From contig NZ_LMHZ01000001.1 in assembly GCF_001428545.1 (NCBI RefSeq), positions 186,961-250,960 on the forward strand: a DNA stretch of 64,000 nt. Reading direction: 5' to 3'. Position 1 is the stretch's first letter. The number at the start of each line of letters is the position of its first letter. Of the stretch, positions 29,993 through 38,782 are shown piece after piece. Source of the stretch: Noviherbaspirillum sp. Root189 (lineage in GTDB: Bacteria; Pseudomonadota; Gammaproteobacteria; Burkholderiales; Burkholderiaceae_D). Under the pieces are notes generated by a model, which was given only the letters and a program-made list of their open reading frames with translations, ran no database searches and was not told the origin of the DNA. Position numbers and translations under genes: made by a program.

Positions 29993-31201
29993 TTACTTCC
30001 ACAATGCGCACTTGGTTTCGGCCTTGGTAGTGAATGCCTGGTCGCCCGGGATGGTCTGTACCACCTTGTAATAATCCCATGGGTACTTGGATTCGTTCGG
30101 GGCCTTCACCTGCATCAGGAACATGTCATGCACCATGCGGCCATCCGGACGGATCACGCCGTTCTTGGCGAACATGTCATTGACCTTGGTGTTTTTCATT
30201 TGCGCGATGACCTTGTCCGAATCATCCGTGCCGGCTGCCTTCACCGCGTTCAGATACGTCATGGTGGCCGAGTAGTCGGCGGCCTGCAGGCTGGAAGGCA
30301 TCTTCTTCATCTTTTCGAAGTAGCGGCGCGCCCACTTGCGGGTCTCGTCGTTCTGGTCCCAGTACCAGGCGTCGGTCAGGTACATACCCTGTGTCAGTTT
30401 CGGAGTCAGCGAGTGCACGTCGTTGATGAACATCAGCAGGCCGGCCAGCTTCATCGACTTGGTGATGCCGAACTCGTTGGCGGCCTTGATCGCGTTGATG
30501 GTGTCGCCGCCCGCATTGGCCAGACCCAGGATCTGTGCCTTGGAAGACTGCGCCTGCAGCAGGAAGGACGAGAAGTCGGACGCTGACAGCGGATGGCGTA
30601 CCGAGCCGACCACCGTGCCACCGGATGCCTTGACGACATTGCTGGTATCGCTTTCCAGGGATGCGCCGAACGCATAATCGGCGGTCAGGAAAAACCAGCT
30701 CTTGCCACCCTGCTTGACGACTGCGGAGCCGGTACCCTTGGCCAGGGCGACCGTATCATACGAATAATGGATAGTGTACGGTGTGCACTCTTCGTTGGTC
30801 AGGCGCGCGGTACCTGCGCCGATGGAAATGAAGGACTTCTTCTTTTCCGCCGCGACCTTCGCCATCGACAGATTGGTACCGGAATTGGTGCCGCCCAGCA
30901 GCATGTCGACGCCATCACGGTCGAACCATTCACGTGCCTTACTGGCCGCGACGTCCGCCTTGTTCTGGTGGTCGGCGAAGATCAGTTCGATTTTCTTGCC
31001 GTTGACCGAGCCGCCGAAGTCAGCGATGGCCATCTTGATCGCTTCAACGCCGCCCTGTCCATCGATGTCCGAATACAGGCCCGAGATGTCGGTGATGAAA
31101 CCGATCTTCACGGTATCGCCGGAAATTTGCGCGGATGCGGACCCTGCCATGGCGAGCGAGAGAGTCGATGCTACGGCAACTGCAATTGCTTTCAACTTCA
31201 T
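29993..31201 (-). CDS. livJ: Branched-chain amino acid-type ABC transporter substrate-binding protein
   Basis: This 402-aa periplasmic binding protein (periplasmic binding fold type I) has its start at ATG 31201, set by AGGAG upstream; the frame's upstream start at 31231 has no such signal. The Sec signal peptide is MKLKAIAVAVASTLSLAMAG with cleavage after SASA. The family opening VKIGFITDISGLYSDIDGQG follows, with GGTNSGTNLSMAKVAAEKKK near residue 120. Ligand is unproven: relatives bind leucine, amides, aromatic acids or other small organics. It lies 46 bases after livF and carries its own terminator. Confidence 0.93.
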   Translation of the reverse strand: MKLKAIAVAVASTLSLAMAGSASAQISGDTVKIGFITDISGLYSDIDGQGGVEAIKMAIADFGGSVNGKKIELIFADHQNKADVAASKAREWFDRDGVDMLLGGTNSGTNLSMAKVAAEKKKSFISIGAGTARLTNEECTPYTIHYSYDTVALAKGTGSAVVKQGGKSWFFLTADYAFGASLESDTSNVVKASGGTVVGSVRHPLSASDFSSFLLQAQSSKAQILGLANAGGDTINAIKAANEFGITKSMKLAGLLMFINDVHSLTPKLTQGMYLTDAWYWDQNDETRKWARRYFEKMKKMPSSLQAADYSATMTYLNAVKAAGTDDSDKVIAQMKNTKVNDMFAKNGVIRPDGRMVHDMFLMQVKAPNESKYPWDYYKVVQTIPGDQAFTTKAETKCALWK

Positions 31202-31247
31202 TTGGATCTCCTTTGTTATAAACAATGCCACCCAGTGGCATGCTTCC

Positions 31248-31958
31248 TTATACCCCGAGCAGTGAATTCAGCACAGGCATCTTGTTATTCAGTTCGGATG
31301 AAGCAAAGGTCTCAACGATCTGCCCATGTTCCATCACATAGAAGCGATCGGCCAGCGGGGCGGCAAAACGGAAGTTCTGCTCGACCATCACGATGGTGTA
31401 ACCCTTTGCCTTGAGCATGGTGATCATGCGCGCCAACGCTTGCACGATGACCGGCGCCAGGCCTTCTGAAATCTCATCGAGCAACAACAGTTTCGCGCCG
31501 GTGCGCAGAATGCGCGCAACCGCCAGCATCTGCTGTTCACCGCCGGACAGGCGGGTGCCTTGGCTGTTACGCCGCTCCTTCAGATTGGGAAACATGTCGT
31601 AGATTTCTTCTATCGACATGCCCTTGTCAGTCTTCGAAACCGGCGGGGGCAGCAACAGGTTTTCCTCGGCCGACAGCGATGAAAAAATGCCGCGCTCTTC
31701 GGGGCAGTAACCAACGCCGAGATGCGCCACTTTATGGGTCGGGAAGCCGATCGCTTCGATGCCGTTGATCTTGATCGAACCCTTGCGTGCGCCGGTGAGT
31801 CCCATGATTGCACGCATGGTGGTGGTGCGTCCGGCGCCGTTGCGACCGAGCAGCGTGACGACTTCGCCCTGGCTCACCGACAGATTGACGTCATGCAGAA
31901 TATGTGACTCGCCATACCAGGCGTGCAGATTGGTGATTTGCAATGCGGGTGTTGCCAT
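31248..31958 (-). CDS. livF: Branched-chain amino acid ABC transporter ATPase LivF (Walker A Arg variant)
   Basis: This 236-aa ATPase subunit has the ABC signature LSGGEQQMLAVARIL near residue 138, Walker B LLLLDEISEGLAP near 160, and the H-loop replaced by VMVEQNFRFA, as is usual in LivF. The Walker A reads GRNGAGRTTT, with Arg44 (codon CGC) where Lys is nearly universal. Conservative Lys-to-Arg variants are known in some LivF-type proteins, so it may still work with LivG. It is adjacent to livG with no gap. Confidence 0.94.
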   Translation of the reverse strand: MATPALQITNLHAWYGESHILHDVNLSVSQGEVVTLLGRNGAGRTTTMRAIMGLTGARKGSIKINGIEAIGFPTHKVAHLGVGYCPEERGIFSSLSAEENLLLPPPVSKTDKGMSIEEIYDMFPNLKERRNSQGTRLSGGEQQMLAVARILRTGAKLLLLDEISEGLAPVIVQALARMITMLKAKGYTIVMVEQNFRFAAPLADRFYVMEHGQIVETFASSELNNKMPVLNSLLGV

Positions 31959-32729
31959 TCAATGCGCTCCTTCCAGCGCACCGGATGCCGTGCCCATATA
32001 CGCTTCCATGACCTGAGGATTGTTCGATACTTCCTGATAGGTGCCTTCGGCTAGTACAGCGCCGCGCTGCAAGACCGAGATGCGGTCGCTAATGCCGGAA
32101 ATCACGCTCATGTTGTGCTCCACCATGAGAATGGTACGGCCCGCTGACACCTTCTTGATCAGTGCGGTGACGCGGTGCACGTCTTCGTGTCCCATGCCCT
32201 GCGTCGGTTCGTCGAGCAGCATCAGTTCCGGTTCCATCGCCAGCGTGGTGGCGATTTCGAGGGCGCGCTTGCGACCGTATGGAAGATCGACTGTCATCGT
32301 GTCGGCAAAATTTTCCAGGTCCACTTCGTGGAGCAAGGCAATCGCCTTGTCGTTAAGCGCATTCAGCCTTTTCTCGCTCTGCCAGAAGGCAAAGGAATTG
32401 CCGAGCGGGCGCTGCAGACCGATACGCACGTTTTCCAGCACCGTCAGGTGTGGGAAAACAGCGGAAATCTGGAATGACCGGATAATGCCCTGGCGCGCGA
32501 TCTGCGCCGGTTTGGCCATTGTAATGTCGCGGCCATTGAAAAGAATCTGTCCCGAAGTCGGGACCAGAAATTTGGTAAGCAGGTTGAAGCAAGTTGTCTT
32601 GCCGGCACCGTTCGGGCCGATCAATGCATGGATATGTCCGCGCTGCACCTGCAGGCTGACATTGTTGACCGCGGTGAAGCCCTTGAACTCCTTGGTCAAC
32701 TGCTTTGTCTCCAAAACCACATCCGCCAT
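31959..32729 (-). CDS. livG: Branched-chain amino acid ABC transporter ATPase LivG
   Basis: This 256-aa ATPase subunit has its start at ATG 32729, preceded by GGGAGAA; the frame reaches 32867 but that extension has a low-quality sequence. Walker A is GPNGAGKTTCFNLL (Lys44), Q-loop IIRSFQISAVFPHLTVLENV, the degenerate LivG signature is LPYGRKRALEIATTLA near residue 150, and Walker B is LMLLDEPTQGMG near 168, with the H-loop in MVEHNMSVI. It is the first gene of the G-F-J-H-M cluster. Confidence 0.95.
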   Translation of the reverse strand: MADVVLETKQLTKEFKGFTAVNNVSLQVQRGHIHALIGPNGAGKTTCFNLLTKFLVPTSGQILFNGRDITMAKPAQIARQGIIRSFQISAVFPHLTVLENVRIGLQRPLGNSFAFWQSEKRLNALNDKAIALLHEVDLENFADTMTVDLPYGRKRALEIATTLAMEPELMLLDEPTQGMGHEDVHRVTALIKKVSAGRTILMVEHNMSVISGISDRISVLQRGAVLAEGTYQEVSNNPQVMEAYMGTASGALEGAH

Positions 32730-33030
32730 GGGTTCTCCCTGTTGACTGTTATGAGCAGAAGGTTGTGCATAACGTTGATGCACAGTACACAGTACGACTG
32801 GGGGGGTGGCAATACAGTAGATAAATCTTCTACCGATTGTTTGGCCTGTATCAATGTTATTCAGCACTTGACTTCAGGCAACTCGGGCGAATGTTAGCAT
32901 GAAGAAAATCGACATGCCAGTAAGCTAAGCTTATTCGTGCCTTTCGCAGTGCAATCTCGCGTAAAGCTCTCCTAAATCTCTCTTTTTCTACGTATTTCTA
33001 CGGTGGTAATGCCACCGTGGCCCATCGACT
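32730..33030. other. Intergenic region between livG and the GMC oxidoreductase gene
   Basis: These 301 bases presumably hold the livG promoter on the minus strand. Apart from a short stem at 33000-33018 (ACGGTGG...CCACCGT, no U tract) just beyond the GMC gene, no feature could be supported. Confidence 0.4.
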
Positions 33031-34707
33031 TCATGCGATCACGCTATCTGGCACGGCCTGGATTGCTGGCGCTTCCGCATTGCGTCGCGCTGCCTTGATC
33101 CATTCAGCAGCCTTTTCCGCGATCATGATCGTCGGCGAATTGGTATTGCCCGATGTGATCGTCGGCATCACCGATGCATCGACAACGCGCAAACCGTGTA
33201 CTCCCCGCACACGCATATGGCTGTCGACAACGGCAAGCGGATCATCGTTGCGCCCCATCTTGCAGGTGCCTACCGGATGGAAAATGGTCGTGCCGATCTC
33301 ACCGGCCGCCTTGGCGAGTTCTTCCTCGGTACGGTAATGCACACCCGGTTTGAATTCTTCCGGTGTGTATTTCTGCAGGGCCGGGGCAGCAACAATGGTA
33401 CGCGTCAAGGCCAATGCCTTCGCGGCGACACTGCGGTCTTCCGGCGTGCTCAGGTAATTTGGCGTAATCTTCGGCGCGGCGAATGCATCGCCGGAAGCGA
33501 TCCGGATATGGCCGCGTGCGGTCGGACGCAAATTGCATACGCTGGCGGTAAATGCAGGGAAAGGATGCAAGGGTTCACCAAAGCGTTCCAGCGACAGGGG
33601 CTGCACGTGGTATTGCAAATTCGGGGTGGGCTGGGATGAGTCGGAGCGCGTAAAGGCGCCAAGCTGGGAAGGTGCCATCGACATCGGTCCGCTACGCGAC
33701 ACCGCGTATTCCATGCCGATGCGCATCTTGCCGAACCAGTTGCTAGCCATGGTATTGAGGGTCTTCGCACCTTTGATGCGAAATGCCATGCGCAGCTGCA
33801 GATGATCCTGCAGGTTTTCACCGACGCCCGGCAGGTCGACCACGACCGGAACACCATGCCGCTGCAACAATGCGCCCGGACCAATGCCAGACAACTGCAG
33901 GATTTGTGGTGAGCCGACAGCGCCGGCGGTCGAAATCGTTTCCCTGGCCGCTTCGGCAAACCACTCGGTGCCGCCGCCGGTAAATTCAACACCGGTACAG
34001 GTTTTGCCTTGCGGACCATCCTCGATGCGCAGGCGTTTCACATGGCATCCCGTCATGATGTCAAGCTGACCCTTGCGGCCATTGGGCACTTTCAGAAAAG
34101 CGCGTGCGGTGCTCCAGCGCAGACCTTTTTTCTGGTTCACTTCAAAGTAACCGCAACCTTCATTGTTGCCGCGGTTGAAATCATCCACCTTGGGAATGCC
34201 AACCTGCTCCGCGGCATCGCGGAAGGCATCCAGGATTTCCCATGACAGGCGTTGGCGCTCCACCCGCCATTCGCCACCGGCTCCGTGAAATTCATTGGCA
34301 CCCAGATGGTGGTCCTCGGTTTTCTTGAAAACCGGCAGCACCTTGTCCCAGCGCCAGCTGTCGTCGCCAGTCAGGTCTGCCCACAGGTCGTAATCGCGGC
34401 CTTGCCCACGCATGTAAATCATGCCATTGATCGACGACGAGCCTCCCATCACCTTGCCGCGCGGATAAATCAAGGCTCGCCCGTTCAGTCCGGCATCGGC
34501 TTCGGTGCGGAACAGCCAGTCGGTGCGCGGATTGTCGATGCAATACAGGTAACCGACGGGAATATGGATCCACATGTAGTCATCCTTGCGCCCTGCTTCC
34601 AGCAACAGCACCGAGACGCCTTCGTCCTGGGCCAGCCGGTTGGCCAGCACGCAGCCGGCACTACCCGCGCCAATGATGATGTAGTCGTATTTTCCAGCCG
34701 ATTCCAT
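33031..34707 (-). CDS. GMC family FAD-dependent oxidoreductase (choline/alcohol dehydrogenase-like)
   Basis: This 558-aa flavoprotein has an FAD-binding N-terminus (YDYIIIGAGSAGCVLANRLA, residues 6-25) and GMC signature 1 (YPRGKVMGGSSSINGMIYMRG near 80-100). The second signature follows with GAVGSPQILQLSGIGP near 265-280, and the C-terminal active-site region has HPVGTCKMG (His) and SGNTNSPTIMIAEKAAE near 525. It resembles choline dehydrogenase BetA and aliphatic alcohol dehydrogenases; no betaine genes are nearby, so the substrate is uncertain. It is read toward the Liv cluster. Confidence 0.93.
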   Translation of the reverse strand: MESAGKYDYIIIGAGSAGCVLANRLAQDEGVSVLLLEAGRKDDYMWIHIPVGYLYCIDNPRTDWLFRTEADAGLNGRALIYPRGKVMGGSSSINGMIYMRGQGRDYDLWADLTGDDSWRWDKVLPVFKKTEDHHLGANEFHGAGGEWRVERQRLSWEILDAFRDAAEQVGIPKVDDFNRGNNEGCGYFEVNQKKGLRWSTARAFLKVPNGRKGQLDIMTGCHVKRLRIEDGPQGKTCTGVEFTGGGTEWFAEAARETISTAGAVGSPQILQLSGIGPGALLQRHGVPVVVDLPGVGENLQDHLQLRMAFRIKGAKTLNTMASNWFGKMRIGMEYAVSRSGPMSMAPSQLGAFTRSDSSQPTPNLQYHVQPLSLERFGEPLHPFPAFTASVCNLRPTARGHIRIASGDAFAAPKITPNYLSTPEDRSVAAKALALTRTIVAAPALQKYTPEEFKPGVHYRTEEELAKAAGEIGTTIFHPVGTCKMGRNDDPLAVVDSHMRVRGVHGLRVVDASVMPTITSGNTNSPTIMIAEKAAEWIKAARRNAEAPAIQAVPDSVIA

Positions 34708-34828
34708 GGTGAGGCTCCTGTACTGCGTTGTGTTCCTGATGTTACCCCGAAGGGGTCTCGAACATTGGACTTTTGCTTTTAGGGGGTTACCGCATTTGCC
34801 AAGGCCGATGAAGCTTTGCGGTTTTTAA

Positions 34829-35048
34829 TCTAGTAGTTGATATATACGAATAGTAATAATGGTTAACGTCCGTCACGGTCTGTGGATAAGCCCGGTTAAC
34901 CCTGCACAATCAATCGCTTGGCGAATGCACAGCTAATTGGACAAACGGTGTATTGGCGAAGGATGGATTCGGGATAAAAAAACGGCTTCATCTTTTTTCA
35001 CAGTTGTCCCGTTTACATCCAGCGGCTGTCCATAGACTTATCCACAGG
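34829..35048. repeat. Left arm of a large origin-like inverted repeat
   Basis: About 220 non-coding bases whose reverse complement resembles 37652-37877. Blocks shared in the same order are TAGTTGATATATAC with AATAGTA (34835-34855), GTTAAC, TGTGGATAA (exact DnaA box, 34881-34889), GGGATAAAAAA-CGGCTT (about 34970-34988), and a 45-bp block at 35004-35048 with only two mismatches that ends in TTATCCACAGG (exact DnaA box 35038-35046). Read on the minus strand, the 34889 box is followed after 20 nt by ATTATTACTATT and TATATATCAAC, resembling a DnaA-trio plus an unwinding region. Confidence 0.85.
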
Positions 35049-35132
35049 GCCAAAAAACCACAGGAAGACCGTTCCGCACGGCAGGCACAGAGGGAATGGC
35101 CGGTGTGCCCTTCCCTCACGTGCATCATTAAC

Positions 35133-36641
35133 TTATTTCGCCACCGGCATCGTGAATTCCGCCCCCTTGCCGATCGAATCGGGCCAGCGCTGCATCACCG
35201 ATTTGTAACGGGTATAGAAACGAATGCCTTCTTCACCATATGCATGGGTATCGCCGAACAGCGAACGCTTCCAGCCGCCAAAGGAATGCCATGCCATCGG
35301 CACCGGAATCGGGACGTTGATGCCGACCATGCCGACTTCGATGCGGCGCGAGAATTCACGTGCGGTATTGCCATCGGACGTGAAGAGGGCAACGCCATTG
35401 CCGAATTCATGGCCGTTGATCAACTGCACCGCCGACGCAAAATCAGGCACGCGCACCACACACAGCACCGGACCAAAGATTTCTTCCTTGTAAATCGTCA
35501 TGTCGGGGGTGACATGGTCAAACAGCGAACCGCCGAGGAAGAAGCCGTTTTCATGTCCGGCCACTTTCAGGCCACGGCCATCGACCAGCAGCTTGGCGCC
35601 GGCCTGCACGCCATCAGCGATGTAACCTTCAATCTTTGCCTTGTGCTGGGCGGTGACCACCGGTCCCATTTCGGCTGCGGCTTCCATGCCGTTCATGACC
35701 TTCAGCGCCTTGACGCGGGGGATCAGCGCTTCGATCAGCTTGTCGGCGACACTGCCGACCGCCACCGCCACCGAGATCGCCATGCAGCGCTCGCCAGCCG
35801 AGCCGTAAGCCGCGCCCATCAGCGCATCGACCGCCTGATCCAGATTGGCGTCCGGCATCACGACCAGATGATTTTTCGCGCCGCCCAGCGCTTGCACACG
35901 CAGCGGATACGGACCTTTGCGCTTCGCGCCCTCTGTGTAGATGTATTCGGCAATCGGTGTCGAACCGACAAAGGACACCGCATTCACGGAAGGATGATGC
36001 AGCAGCGCGTCGACGGCCACCTTGTCGCCCTGGACCACATTGAATACGCCATCCGGCAAGCCGGCACGCTTCAACAGATCGGCCACCATCAGGGATGGCG
36101 ACGGATCGCGCTCGGAAGGCTTGAGGATGAAGGTGTTACCGGTGGCGATTGCCATCGGCGCCATCCACATCGGCACCATGAAAGGAAAATTGAATGGCGT
36201 GATACCGGCAGTCACGCCTAGCGGCTGGCGCAATTGCCAATTGTCGATGCCACCGCCAATGTTGTCGGTGAACTGGGTCTTCAGCAGCTGCGGAATGCCG
36301 CAGGCGAACTCGACCACTTCCAGCCCGCGCGTGACTTCGCCCTTTGCATCCGAAAACACTTTGCCATGCTCACGCGTAATCGCGGCGGCGAGATCGTCAT
36401 GATGCTCTTCGATCAATTCCTTGAACTTGGACAGGATACGGGCACGCTTGAGCGGCGCGGTATCGGCCCAGGCCGGTGCTGCCGCCTGGGCGGCCGAGAC
36501 AGCGGCATGGACTTCCTCTTGGCTGGCCAGCACGACCTGTGCGCTGACCTCGCCGGTGGCCGGATTGAAGACATCTTGTTTCCGGCCGCTGGTCGATTCA
36601 ACGGTGCGACCACCGATATAGTGCTGGATAAGCTGCGTCAT
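35133..36641 (-). CDS. mmsA: CoA-acylating methylmalonate-semialdehyde dehydrogenase
   Basis: This 502-aa ALDH-family enzyme oxidises methylmalonate semialdehyde to propionyl-CoA (or malonate semialdehyde to acetyl-CoA) in valine, thymine or inositol breakdown. The start ATG 36641 has AAAGGAA upstream; the frame's earlier start at 36704 is not supported. Key features are [19 protein letters not shown] near residue 142, catalytic Cys286 in [12 protein letters not shown], and the MmsA-specific ending [20 protein letters not shown]. The classical catalytic Glu of ALDHs is absent, as expected for CoA-acylating members. It is divergent from a LysR gene and lies between the inverted-repeat arms. 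Confidence 0.95.
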   Translation of the reverse strand: MTQLIQHYIGGRTVESTSGRKQDVFNPATGEVSAQVVLASQEEVHAAVSAAQAAAPAWADTAPLKRARILSKFKELIEEHHDDLAAAITREHGKVFSDAKGEVTRGLEVVEFACGIPQLLKTQFTDNIGGGIDNWQLRQPLGVTAGITPFNFPFMVPMWMAPMAIATGNTFILKPSERDPSPSLMVADLLKRAGLPDGVFNVVQGDKVAVDALLHHPSVNAVSFVGSTPIAEYIYTEGAKRKGPYPLRVQALGGAKNHLVVMPDANLDQAVDALMGAAYGSAGERCMAISVAVAVGSVADKLIEALIPRVKALKVMNGMEAAAEMGPVVTAQHKAKIEGYIADGVQAGAKLLVDGRGLKVAGHENGFFLGGSLFDHVTPDMTIYKEEIFGPVLCVVRVPDFASAVQLINGHEFGNGVALFTSDGNTAREFSRRIEVGMVGINVPIPVPMAWHSFGGWKRSLFGDTHAYGEEGIRFYTRYKSVMQRWPDSIGKGAEFTMPVAK

Positions 36642-36748
36642 AAGGATTCCTTTGGCAAATTCACGATTTTCGACAGAATACCGCGCAACAACAGCGAAGG
36701 CCAATCAGTTATTATCAACTTGATATAAGAACTATTTATGATGCTGCC

Positions 36749-37624
36749 ATGGACCTCACCCAGCTACGCGCCTTTGTCACCGTCGCCCGCGAAGGCAACC
36801 TGACACGCGCGGCCGAGCGCCTGCACCTGACCCAGCCGGCGGTCAGCCTGCAAATCAAATCCTTGCAGGCCAGCCTCAATCTCCAGCTATTTCATCGTAC
36901 GCCGAGCGGCATGTCGCTGACCGATGACGGCGCCAAACTGCTGCCCTTCGCCGAAAGGGTGATGGAAAGCGTCGCTGAATTTCGCCAGGGCGCTGCGGCA
37001 CTGCATTCGACGCTGTCAGGCACGCTGGCGATCGGCACCATCCTCGACCCGGAATTCATCCGGCTCGGCGCTTTCCTGAAACGGCTGGTGGAAACTTATC
37101 CACAGCTATCAACCCAGTTGCAGCAAGGCATGTCCGGGTGGGTGCTGCAGCAAGTGCGTTCCGGCACGCTCGACGTCGGTTATTACCTCGGCACGCCCGG
37201 CAAGGAATTTCATTCACAAACCCTGACCACCTTCACCTACAACGTCGTCGCGCCCAAGGGATGGAAAAACCGGGTCGCCGGCAAAGGCTGGGAAGCGCTG
37301 GCGCAACTTCCCTGGATCTGGACGCCGCCGGAATCCGCCCATTACCGCCTGCTGACCAAGACCTTCGCCGAGTTCAAAGTGCAACCGAACAAGGTGGCAC
37401 TGGTCGACCAGGAAATGTCCATGCTCGACCTGGTGAAGTCCGGCGTCGGCCTCTCACTGATCCGGGAATCAATCGCTCTGCGAGAAGCGCATGCGCATGG
37501 TTTGGTGATCGCCGACCGCGTCAGCCTGTCCACGGAACTGTCCTTCATTGCCTTGGCAAAGCGGAAACAGGAACCCACTATTGCAGCCACATTCGCTTTA
37601 TTGCAGGCGCTTTGGCCGCATTAA
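36749..37624 (+). CDS. LysR family transcriptional regulator
   Basis: This 291-aa protein has the N-terminal winged HTH MDLTQLRAFVTVAREGNLTR with AAERLHLTQPAVSLQIKSLQ, and a C-terminal periplasmic-binding-like effector domain (from about residue 90). It is divergent from mmsA (107-bp gap), so it probably controls mmsA, with the usual LysR activation in response to a pathway metabolite; the effector is unknown. Its coding sequence contains an exact DnaA box (TTATCCACA at 37096-37104). Confidence 0.92.
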   Translation: MDLTQLRAFVTVAREGNLTRAAERLHLTQPAVSLQIKSLQASLNLQLFHRTPSGMSLTDDGAKLLPFAERVMESVAEFRQGAAALHSTLSGTLAIGTILDPEFIRLGAFLKRLVETYPQLSTQLQQGMSGWVLQQVRSGTLDVGYYLGTPGKEFHSQTLTTFTYNVVAPKGWKNRVAGKGWEALAQLPWIWTPPESAHYRLLTKTFAEFKVQPNKVALVDQEMSMLDLVKSGVGLSLIRESIALREAHAHGLVIADRVSLSTELSFIALAKRKQEPTIAATFALLQALWPH

Positions 37625-37651
37625 GGTGTGGACGGGTGTCGGCGTCTTTCG

Positions 37652-37877
37652 CCTGTGGATAAGTCTATGGACAGCCGTTGGACGTAAACGGGACAAGCAG
37701 AGAAAAGAACAAAGCCGATTTTTTTATCCCCGATCTGTCCGTCACAGATACAAGCCTTATCCGCGTCCTTATGCGCATCGCAAGCACTTGATCCGTAAAC
37801 GGTTTACCCGCTTATCCACAGAAACATGGCTGTGTTAACAACTACTACTATTTGTATATATCAACTACAAGGTAAAC
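37652..37877. repeat. Right arm of the large origin-like inverted repeat
   Basis: Reverse-complement counterpart of 34829-35048. It contains exact DnaA boxes at 37654-37662 (minus orientation) and 37812-37820 (plus orientation). After the second box come 20 bases, then ACTACTACTA (37841-37850) followed by TTTGTATATATCAACTAC. The box, spacer, DnaA-trio-like repeat and AT-rich order matches the bacterial basal unwinding system. The 45-bp block 37652-37696 differs from the left arm at two positions. Confidence 0.85.
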
Positions 37878-37976
37878 CAACCCCTTCCTTTTTTATCGGC
37901 TGCGGCCGGCAGTCTGCCGCCTGAAAGCCAAACCCCGGCACAATGTCGGTTTTGAATGTTTTAAAAGGAAACATTG

Positions 37977-38738
37977 ATGACGGTTGGATTTCCGCGCCTC
38001 GGAATCATCAGTGCGCTGCATCAGGAGCAGGCCGGCCTGATCGATCTCATGCACAACAAGTCAACCCTGACACGCGGCATGCGGGAATACACCAGCGGGC
38101 GCCTGGAAAATACCGACACGGTCTGCGTGCTGTCACGCATTGGCAAGGTCGCGGCTGCGGCAACTGCCGCCACGCTGATCGAACACTTCGACGTTACGCA
38201 CGTCGTCTTTACCGGTGTGGCAGGCGCGACGGATGAATCGGTACAGGTCGGCGACATCGTGGTAGCAGACGCCCTGGTACAGCACGACATGAATGCCTCA
38301 CCGCTCTTTCCGCGTTTTGAAATCCCCTTGTTGGGCCAGTCTCACTTCGCCAGCGACTTGTCGTTGACTGAACAATTGCTCAGCGCGGCACAAAGTTTTG
38401 TCGAGCAGGATCTGGGCAATGTACTCAGTGAACAGGACCGTATGCAATTTCGCCTGGAGCGGCCGCGTGTGCATCGCGGGTTGATCGGCAGCGGCGACGA
38501 ATTTATCCACAACAGGGATAGGCGTGAGTTACTGCGCAGGCAGTTTCCGGATTTGCTGGCTGTGGAAATGGAAGGCGGCGCGGTTGCGCAAGTCTGCTTC
38601 GAGTTCGGTGTGCCGTTTGCAGTCATACGCACCATTTCCGATGGAGCCAATGAAGGTGCGCCGCATGACTTCATGCAATTCATCGAACGCGTCGCTTCAC
38701 GGTATGCATTCGCCATCGTGCGCCGCTTATGTGGCTAG
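37977..38738 (+). CDS. mtnN: 5'-methylthioadenosine/S-adenosylhomocysteine nucleosidase
   Basis: This 253-aa enzyme cleaves MTA and SAH to adenine plus the thioribose product, recycling methyl-cycle by-products. The start ATG 37977 has AAAAGGAA upstream. Family features are LGIISALHQEQAGLIDLM, TGVAGATDESVQVGDIVVAD near residue 80, VEMEGGAVAQVCFEFGVPF (catalytic Glu region) near 200, and RTISDGAN (catalytic Asp) near 222. An exact DnaA box occurs inside the gene at 38513-38521. It is a monocistronic plus-strand gene directly right of the inverted-repeat arm. Confidence 0.9.
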   Translation: MTVGFPRLGIISALHQEQAGLIDLMHNKSTLTRGMREYTSGRLENTDTVCVLSRIGKVAAAATAATLIEHFDVTHVVFTGVAGATDESVQVGDIVVADALVQHDMNASPLFPRFEIPLLGQSHFASDLSLTEQLLSAAQSFVEQDLGNVLSEQDRMQFRLERPRVHRGLIGSGDEFIHNRDRRELLRRQFPDLLAVEMEGGAVAQVCFEFGVPFAVIRTISDGANEGAPHDFMQFIERVASRYAFAIVRRLCG

Positions 38739-38782
38739 GGTTGGTTAATGTAGCTCGCATGACATAAGGGGCACCGGCTGAT

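Noticed and set aside
33000-33018. Stem ACGGTGG...CCACCGT downstream of the GMC gene considered as a terminator
   Set aside because: On the minus strand it is followed by AGAAATACG without a U tract, so it is not a supported terminator.
34953-36221. 422-aa plus-strand frame opposite mmsA
   Set aside because: Antisense shadow of mmsA; it would also run through the inverted-repeat arm.
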